A stretch of DNA of 64,000 nt from CAWBRT01 sp963696525 (lineage in GTDB: Bacteria > Acidobacteriota > Terriglobia > Terriglobales > Acidobacteriaceae), in contig CAVOKO010000012.1 in the NCBI GenBank assembly GCA_963696525.1, positions 496,001-560,000 on the forward strand. Direction: 5' to 3'. A model generated the notes under the pieces. The model saw only the letters and a list, made by a program, of their open reading frames with translations. It was not told the origin of the DNA and searched no databases. The position numbers and the translations under genes are program-made. Positions 57,253-64,000 of this stretch are shown here, one piece after another. Every line of letters begins with the position of its first letter. The first letter of the stretch is position 1.

Positions 57253-60200
57253 ATGAGGGCGAAGGGGAAATCTTTCTTGTTAGTTGTTTTTATTGTTGTC
57301 CTTGCATTCTCACTGGTATGTCCGCTCAACACTTATGCACAGTGTTATCTGAGTCAAGGGTGCGTTCCCCTCGAAGACCTTATGTACAGACCTAATCCAG
57401 CAACCGGGCAGGTTTATCACGGCGACGGGGCAACCAATAATGGTAGCGGGGGCTGGACAACGAACTATTCGGACGTGAACCAATGCCTGAGTTGCCACTA
57501 CGGTACGGACACCATGCCTTACCTGATGACCGGACATAGAAACACGCTCCGGAAGCTTGACCCCGGTATTACCCCCAACGTGCTCTGGGGAGGCCCCGAC
57601 GGCGCCATCTACCTGACAACCGATGACCATTATGGATCGGGAAGCACCTATAACTGGACAAACGCACAAGTCACTTTAGGTTGGTGTGATCCCCTCTCGG
57701 TGCCAGCGCAGAATGGGCTTGGGGTGATGGACCCCAGTTGCAAATATCCTTACTACACTTTGCAGAATTCGCATGCTCCCGCCACCTATCCCACGGTTGC
57801 GCCCACGGTGGCTGCCGGCGGAGTACAAAATCTTTATTATATTTTCGGCGGCTGGATGAACTATGGCGGTAGCAGCAACCCTGCCAACACTCACCTCGGC
57901 ACCATCTTCAATGGCGGCTTTACCGGGGCTCTTTACCCCAATGGCAACTTCGATTGTGCTCGTTGCCATACCACCGGTTATAGTTTCGACGCCTGGCAAC
58001 CCGAACCTACCTTTATCAACCATAGTGGGATGAACGGTGTCTTCCCGCCAGTCATCCCCGATGCCCAGTTCAGCCGAGTTCCCTCCGACGGATATATAGC
58101 TCCTGGTACAACGGGTACTTCCTCGTGGGCTGAAACCGGTATTCAGTGCGAAAGATGCCATCAAGCGGCGTGGGGCTACGGCTCCCACGGTTACGGTCCA
58201 TATCAAGCGACACAAGCGACGTACGAAGGCGCGACCGCCTTATGCATGGAGTGTCACCGCGAGGAGACGGTTAACACTACTACTCACACGATCAATCCGG
58301 GCAATGGTCTGACGGGAAGTTCCTACTCCTACCTTATGGTGAGCGACCACGGCTACTGCTCTGATCTGTCGGGTTCGACGTACTCAACCTGCGTCGGCAA
58401 TCTGGCGAATACCTGGGTCTACAAGCCATATTTCGCCCACGAGTCGGGGCCGACCTTCCTGAACAGCCCGCATGCCCGGTTTAGCGGAACCTTGACCCAG
58501 AACGCGCAGCACTCTTCGGACCTCTCCATAACCATTGCCGGTGCCTACCAGAGTCAATTCAGCGAGAACCTGTCAGATCCGACCAAGAACTTTGGCTGCA
58601 CCGGATGTCACGATCCTCACAAGAGCGTTCTTCCGGCGGTAAACGCGACCAATCCATTCATCGCCAGATGCAACGACTGCCATAACTTGTCTCAGAACAT
58701 ATTGACGACGATCGCTCATCCGACCGGACCGGGAACGCCGTTCCCGACAGGAACTTCCGCCGATATTCCGGGCGCCTGCGCGGTGTGCCACATGGTGTCC
58801 GGCTCAGGAACCGCCTTAAGCCATGTCTTCAGAATCAGCACAGATCCTAACTACAGCACCTTCCCAACGCCGGCTCAACTCTATACCCAGAACATGACGA
58901 CGCCGAGCGTGGTTCCCGACGGCGCGTTTGGCAATGCAGTCTGGAATGATGTGGACCTGGTTTGCGGTCAATGCCACGTAGGCGGCTCCGGTAACGGGAA
59001 CCCTTACAATATTCCGCGCCCATCCTCGCCGGCCCCTATGTCCAAAGCCGTGTTGGCGCAACTGGCAGCCAATATTCACCCGTCCGATTCGATGGTGAAC
59101 CTGCCAACGTTTACGCCGACTCCGGGCTACTACAATAATCTTCTATCAGTGACGCTGGCCGACGCGACCACTCCTAGCGGAATTTATTACACCATCGATG
59201 GAACAACGCCGCCGACTAGCTCGTCCAGCACGTTGTACACGGGACGAGCGATCCCAATCACCTCGAGTACCACGATCCAAGCGGTCGCGATGTCCCAGGG
59301 CTACGCCCCCAGCGCGGTAAACACCGGAACCTACACCCTGGTGGCGGCGCCGCCGACCTTCTCGGTGTCGCCCGGAATGTACACAAAACCGCAATCCTTG
59401 GTGCTCGGGGATATCACGCTTGGCGCGACGATCTATTACACGATAGACGGTTCGATACCGACCACCTCATCATTGCCTTACACCGGGCCCATTGCGCTCT
59501 CCACTAACACCACGGTCATTGCCATGGCGGCGGGTGGCGGCTTTGGCGCAAGCGCGTTATCCAGGGGGGTCTACACTTTCAACCTCCCGGTGACAGCGGC
59601 ACCGACCTTCTCGCCGTTGCCTATCGGGACGTTCAGTACGGCCGCAGTCGGTGAAGCTGGCGGACACCACCTCTGGGGCGACGATTTACTACACCACGAC
59701 GGTTCGACGCCGACGACCGCCTCCACCCCGTACACGGGTCCGATTGCGGTCTCGGCCACCACCACGATCAAAGCGATCGCTGCCGTTTATGGCGATTCTC
59801 CGAGCGCCGGTGGCCAGCGAGACTTACACCTTCGCGGCAACGACGCCCACCTTCTCGCCGTTGCCTTTCGGGACGTTCAGCCCGCCGCAGTCGGTGACGC
59901 TGGCAGACGCTACATCGGTGTGACGATCTACTACACCACGAACGGTTCGACGCCGACGACCGCCTCCACCCCGTACACGGGGCCGATTACGCTCTCGGCC
60001 ACTACCACGATCAAAGCGATCGCTGCCGGTAATGGGATTGGTGCGAGCACTGTGGCCAGCGGTACTTACACCTTCAAGGCCGCGACGCCCACCTTCTCGC
60101 CGTTGCCTAACGGGACGTTCAGCACGCCGCAGTCGGTGACGCTGTCTGACGCTACATCGGGCGCGACAATCTACTACACCACGGACGGGTCGACGCCGAC

Positions 60201-60569
60201 TACCGCATCAACCCCGTACACGGGACCGATAGCGGTCTCGGCCACCACCACGGTCAAAGCGATCGCCGCTGGTAATGGAATATAGCGCGAGCGCGGTGGC
60301 CAGCGGGACCTACACCTTCACGGCAGCGGCACCGACGTTCTCGCCGCCCGCTTTCGGGGCCTTTCACCACGCCGCAGTCGGTAACGCTGGCGGACACTAC
60401 CCCTGGGGTGACGATCTACTACACCACGGATGGCTCGACGCCGACGACCGCATCAACCCAGTACACGGGATCGATTGCAGTCTCGACCACTACCACGATC
60501 AAAGCCATCGCAGCGGGAACGGGAATCGGCGCAAGCACGGTAGCGAGCGGGACTTACACCATTAACTAG
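57253..60569 (+). CDS. Octahaem cytochrome c fused to six chitobiase-C-terminal-like repeats; frame broken in the repeats
   Basis: The ATG at 57253 follows AGGAGG. A signal peptide (FLLVVFIVVLAFSLVCPLNT) leads into a ~600-residue region with eight haem motifs: CLSCH, CARCH, CERCH, CMECH, CTGCH, CNDCH, CAVCH and CGQCH. From 59101 six ~80-residue repeats follow with the CHB_HEX_C_1 pattern (TIYYTTDGSTPTTASTPYTG, then TTTIKAIAAGNG). Frame changes near 59640, 59697, 59805, 59918, 60283 and 60365, all within the repeats, lead to a stop TAG at 60567 after GASTVASGTYTIN. The repeat domains are beta-sandwiches often used for surface or carbohydrate attachment, suggesting a cell-surface cytochrome. 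Repeats also provoke assembly errors, which may explain the breaks. Confidence 0.8.
59101..60566 (+). repeat. Six tandem ~245-bp coding repeats
   Basis: Units begin near 59101, 59350, 59602, 59844, 60084 and 60331, each opening with a P-T-F codon set. The first two are diverged. The last four are close to identical over long stretches (for example CCCCGTACACGGG followed by the GCGGTCTCGGCCACCACCAC type block), showing recent duplication or gene conversion. Confidence 0.85.
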
Positions 60570-60591
60570 TTGGAATTTAGCACTCGGACGG

Positions 60592-60628
60592 GCCGAGGTT
60601 GGAAACGCGCCAGCCTCGGCTTAATTAT
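60592..60628 (+). terminator. Terminator after the octahaem gene
   Basis: GCCGAGGTTGG 60592-60602 pairs with CCAGCCTCGGC 60610-60620 (one wobble, seven-base loop), followed by TTAATTATT. Confidence 0.7.
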
Positions 60629-61119
60629 TGGTTGAAGTAGCACGAATGCAGATGGACCGTGCCGTCACCGTGCCGTCCGACTGCCCAAGGAGAAATGGGG
60701 CCAATTGCCCGGTAGAGCGCGGGGCTTTAATGGCGCACTTAAGTGCTATATTTATGGTTCGAGAGGTGTTGTTGCGAAGCGAACTCAATTGATTGCATCA
60801 CCACCGTAACGCGATAGAATCCGCGAAATATTCTAACGATTCCTCCAACCGTGCGTCTGATAGAGTAAGTTCTCCTGATGGGACCCCGGACGGTGCCGGG
60901 GTTTTCTTTTGTCCGCTACAGAAAAAGACAGGTGTTGGTACTGCTGGCGGCGTTTTCGCCCATGGAGGTGGCTTCGTTACCTGCCAAAAAAGGGGGGTAT
61001 ATCACCAAAGAGTACCGGCCAAATCTCGCATTATCGGCTACCCTTGAATGTAAGAAGCGTGAAATCATGGTGTTGCAGTGGCAGAAAACTTGCCGGTCAC
61101 TCCAGAAGGGATTATAGAA
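60629..61119 (+). other. Intergenic region before rfbF with an orphan terminator
   Basis: About 490 bases with no supported gene. The only clear element is the stem at 60883-60902 with a T-rich tail, reported separately. Overlapping plus-strand frames between 60793 and 61166 have no ribosome site and no family resemblance. A Shine-Dalgarno-like AAGG lies shortly before the rfbF ATG. Confidence 0.5.
60883..60910 (+). terminator. Orphan rho-independent terminator upstream of rfbF
   Basis: ACCCCGG 60883-60889 pairs with CCGGGGT 60896-60902 around a six-base loop, followed by TTTCTTTT. No gene ends here, so it may close a short untranslated RNA or act as an attenuator of the rfb genes. Confidence 0.6.
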
Positions 61120-61897
61120 ATGAAAGCCGTGGTCTTGTGTGGCGGATTGGGCACCCGTCTGCGTGAAGAAACCGAGTATCGCCCGAAGCCAATGGTTGAG
61201 ATCGGGGGACGTCCGATCCTTTGGCACATCATGAAGATGTATGCCCACCATGGCTTCCGCGAATTCGTGCTTTGCCTTGGTTACCGCGGCAACATGATCA
61301 AGGAATACTTTCTGAACTACGAGGCGATGAACAACGATTTCACCATGTGCCTCGGCCGGCAATCGCAGATTCAATACCACGGCAATCATGGCGAGCAGGG
61401 CTTTGCCGTAACCCTGGCCGATACCGGTCTCAACACCATGACCGGTGGACGAGTAAAGCGCATTCAAAGATATGTTCAGGGCGAGCCGTTCATGCTTACT
61501 TACGGCGACGGTGTAACCGATCTCGACCTGCGCAAACTCCTGGAATTTCACAAGAGTCATGGCAAGCTGGCGACGGTGACCGCGGTGACTCCCACTTCGC
61601 GCTTCGGAATTCTCGAAATGGACGGAAGCGGTCAGGTAAGGAAGTTTCTTGAAAAACCCAAGACTTCGTCGTTTGCCAGCGCGGGCTTTTTTATCTTCGA
61701 GCCGGGAATATTCGATTATCTTGAGCGGCGACGGGTGCGTCCTGGAGCGCGAACCGATGGAGCGTCTGGCTGCTGAAGGACAACTCCAGGCCTTCTTGCA
61801 CGAAGGATTCTTCTATTCGATGGACACCTACCGCGAATACCAGCATTTGAACAGCGTGTGGGCCGCCGGGCAGGCGCCCTGGAAGGTTTGGAAATGA
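61120..61897 (+). CDS. rfbF: Glucose-1-phosphate cytidylyltransferase RfbF, frame broken once
   Basis: RfbF makes CDP-glucose from CTP and glucose 1-phosphate. The start MKAVVLCGGLGTRLREET and YRPKPMVEIGGRPILWHIMK are the nucleotidyltransferase signature with the catalytic Lys in KPM; YGDGVTDLDL and FEPGIFDYL follow. One base change near 61725 moves the end of the protein (LEREPMERLAAEGQL, FYSMDTYREYQHLNSVW) to another frame. Spliced length is ~259 residues, as usual. ATG 61120 is preferred to 61078 on homology. The stop overlaps the rfbG start (ATGA). Confidence 0.9.
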
Positions 61898-62904
61898 CGC
61901 TACAGTTTTGGCGTGATCGATCAGTGCTGGTCACAGGCGGCACGGGTTTTCTCGGTGGCTGGCTGGTGCGCCGTCTGCTCGAGAGCGGTGCGGCGGTCAC
62001 CTGCATTGTGCGGGACTGGGTTCCGAACTCGGAACTGATCCGCACCGATTTGCTGGCGAAGGTCAACGTAGTGCGCGGCGACGTTACCGATCGTGACCTG
62101 CTGGAGCGGGTGCTCGGCGAATACGAAGTTGAGTCGGTTTTTCATCTCGCGGCGCAGACTATCGTAGGCATCGCCAATCGTAATCCGCTATCGACCTTCG
62201 AGAGCAACATCGGCGGCACCTGGAGCACTCTCGAAGCATGCCGGCGCTCTCCCCGCGTCAACGGCATCGTGCTGGCATCTTCCGACAAGGCGTACGGGGA
62301 CCAGGAAATCCTGCCTTACACGGAAGAGACTCCCCTGCGTGGGCGCCATCCCTACGATGTCAGTAAGTCTTGCGCCGATCTGATTGCGAGCAGCTACGCC
62401 ACTACTTACAATCTTCCGGTCGCCATCACGCGCTGCGGCAATCTGTATGGTGGCGGCGACTTGAACTGGAACCGGGTAGTGCCGGGAACGATCCTTTCCG
62501 TCATCCGGGGTCAACGGCCCGTGATCCGCTCCGATGGGCAATACATCCGCGATTACTTTTACGTGGAGGATGGCGCCGCAGCGTACATGCAATTGGCCGA
62601 GCGGCTGACCGCGGATGAGAAGCTGCGCGGCATGGCCTTCAACTTTTCCAACGAACTGCAGATTACCGTGCTCGACCTGGTTAAGAAGATTCTGGAGCAA
62701 ATGCAATCCGCGCTCGATCCGGAGATCCTGAATCAGCAACTGAACGAAATTCGCCATCAGTACCTGAGTGCCGGGCGAGCGCGAACGGTATTGGACTGGG
62801 CTCCCCACTATACGCTTGAAGAGGGCTTGGATCGCACCATCGGCTGGTACCGTGAGTTCCTGGGCGGAGACGCGGTCCTGGTAAAAGGGGTGGGGCAACC
62901 GTGA
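61894..62904 (+). CDS. rfbG: CDP-glucose 4,6-dehydratase RfbG
   Basis: The protein (336 residues from ATG 61894) is a short-chain dehydrogenase/reductase that converts CDP-glucose to CDP-4-keto-6-deoxyglucose with bound NAD. It has the nucleotide loop GGTGFLG (15-21), VFHLAAQTIVG, the SSDKAYG strand with the catalytic Asp/Lys, and Y154-x3-K158 in HPYDVSKSCADLI. RCGNLYGGGDLNWNRVVPGT is typical of CDP-glucose dehydratases. It overlaps rfbF by four bases and rfbH by four (GTGA at 62901), forming one operon. Confidence 0.93.
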   Translation: MTLQFWRDRSVLVTGGTGFLGGWLVRRLLESGAAVTCIVRDWVPNSELIRTDLLAKVNVVRGDVTDRDLLERVLGEYEVESVFHLAAQTIVGIANRNPLSTFESNIGGTWSTLEACRRSPRVNGIVLASSDKAYGDQEILPYTEETPLRGRHPYDVSKSCADLIASSYATTYNLPVAITRCGNLYGGGDLNWNRVVPGTILSVIRGQRPVIRSDGQYIRDYFYVEDGAAAYMQLAERLTADEKLRGMAFNFSNELQITVLDLVKKILEQMQSALDPEILNQQLNEIRHQYLSAGRARTVLDWAPHYTLEEGLDRTIGWYREFLGGDAVLVKGVGQP

Positions 62905-64000
62905 GCAGCAGAGCGAGAATTGCGGGAGCGTATTCTCGCGCTAGTTGCGGAGTACCACGCCGAAGCCTTCGTCGCGCCTCAGTTCATTCCCGGCGAAACT
63001 CCCATCCCCGTAGCGGGCCGCGTATTCGACTCCGCGGAGATGCAGTCACTGGTCGATTCGGCCTTGGACTTCTGGTTGACCACCGGCCGCTTTGCCGCGC
63101 AATTTGAAGAGCAGTTCGCGCGTTTCATGGGCATGCGCTCGGCCGTGCTCGTCAACTCGGGTTCCTCGGCCAATCTGGTCGCGCTGGCGGCGCTGACTTC
63201 CGCCAAACTCGGCAAACGGGCCTTGAAGCCGGGCGATGAAGTCATCACGGTTGCCGCGGGTTTTCCGACTACCGTGAATCCGATTATCCAGTGCGGGCTG
63301 ATTCCGGTGTTCGTCGATATTGAGATCCCCACTTACAACGTGGATGTCGCCCGCCTGGAACAGGCGCTCTCGCCGCGGACGCGGGCTATCGCACTGGCGC
63401 ACACGCTTGGCAATCCCTTCAACGTCGATGCCGTGATGGAGTTTGTCCGCCGCCACGAGCTGTGGCTGGTGGAAGACTGCTGCGATGCGGTCGGAGCGGA
63501 ATATCGCGGACGCAAGGTGGGAACCTTCGGCGATCTCGCGACCACCAGTTTCTATCCCGCTCATCACATCACCATGGGCGAGGGCGGATGCGTATTGACC
63601 AACACCCCCTGCTGAAGACCCTGGTTGAATCGTTCCGCGATTGGGGGCGTGACTGCTGGTGCGATCCGGGCAAGGACAATACCTGCGGGAAGCGCTTCGA
63701 CTGGCAACTTGGAGCGCTGCCTTACGGCTACGATCACAAGTACATCTATTCGCATATCGGCTATAACCTGAAAGCCACGGATATGCAGGCCGCGGTCGGC
63801 GTGGCTCAACTTGGCAAGTTGCCATCGTTCATCGAGGCGCGGCGCGGAAATTTCGCCCGACTCAGAGAAGGTCTGCGAGACCTCGAAGAGTTCTTCGTTC
63901 TGCCCGAACCTACCCCCGGATCGGTGCCTAGCTGGTTTGGATTTCCTTTGCTCGTCAGGGCCGGCGCTCCATTTACGCGTACCGATCTCATACGCGCGGT
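62901..64000 (+). CDS. rfbH: CDP-4-keto-6-deoxyglucose 3-dehydrase RfbH (E1), frame broken twice, cut by window end
   Basis: E1 removes the 3-hydroxyl in CDP-3,6-dideoxyhexose synthesis using PMP and a [2Fe-2S] cluster. The aminotransferase-like fold shows VNSGSSANLVALAAL and VEDCCDAVGAEYRG. The usual Lys is replaced by His in SFYPAHHITMGEGG, the mark of this dehydrase. Joining the frames at the C run near 63608 gives exactly C-x57-C-x-C-x7-C (ending CWCDPGKDNTC), the E1 cluster motif. A second break near 62910 separates GTG 62901 from LRERILALVAEYH. An alternative TTG start at 62920 needs no break. The gene continues past the window. Confidence 0.9.

Overview
The window looks like a chromosomal contig from an acidobacterium (phylum Acidobacteriota, probably the soil class Terriglobia). 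This is an inference from protein style (a TTG-started RpoD with a large coiled-coil insert, many secreted TPR proteins, NHL propellers and multiheme cytochromes with CHAPHSG motifs, ResBC cytochrome maturation), high GC and frequent GTG/TTG starts. No rRNA, tRNA, CRISPR array, insertion sequence or phage gene was seen.

Layout. 1-13.5 kb is housekeeping: the end of mutS2, an HD nucleotidase, an outer-membrane barrel on the other strand, dnaG, rpoD, a zinc-ribbon methyltransferase, a gene-free stretch that probably makes a structured RNA ending in a strong terminator, dnaB, purL and purF. 13.6-24.1 kb is one minus-strand exopolysaccharide operon: a giant TPR/beta-barrel export protein, a GT4 glycosyltransferase, a beta-helix nucleotidyltransferase-like protein, a STAS protein, a flippase, a ParB/Srx-like protein, a secreted protein and a thymidylate-kinase-like P-loop kinase. 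24.3-28.6 kb is a plus-strand run of a polytopic membrane protein and three small secreted or anchored proteins. 28.8-34.2 kb holds a TPR lipoprotein-like gene, a dGTPase, an OmpA-like protein and a methylguanine methyltransferase.

34.4-60.6 kb is the most interesting part, a candidate extracellular or outer-membrane electron-transfer locus. It carries a divergent HemA paralogue, an NtrC-type regulator with its histidine kinase, both subunits of a System II cytochrome c maturation machine (CcsA and ResB), four multiheme cytochromes c (about 15, 4, 12 and 8 haems), three NHL beta-propeller proteins, a periplasmic PPIase, a large outer-membrane barrel and a TPR protein. Each NHL gene lies just upstream of a cytochrome gene. 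Two good sigma-54 promoter matches and two weaker ones lie in front of genes of this locus, which fits control by the resident sigma-54 activator. The octaheme cytochrome ends in six tandem chitobiase-C-terminal-like repeats.

61.1-64 kb starts a CDP-3,6-dideoxyhexose pathway (rfbF, rfbG, rfbH; the last runs off the window).

Data quality: about thirty single-base frame breaks fall in a limited set of genes (19.8-27.2, 33.7, 40.3-46.0 and 59.6-63.6 kb). The conserved motifs survive across the breaks, so sequence or assembly error is the favoured cause, although real decay of single genes cannot be excluded. Functions given for broken genes refer to the spliced reading.
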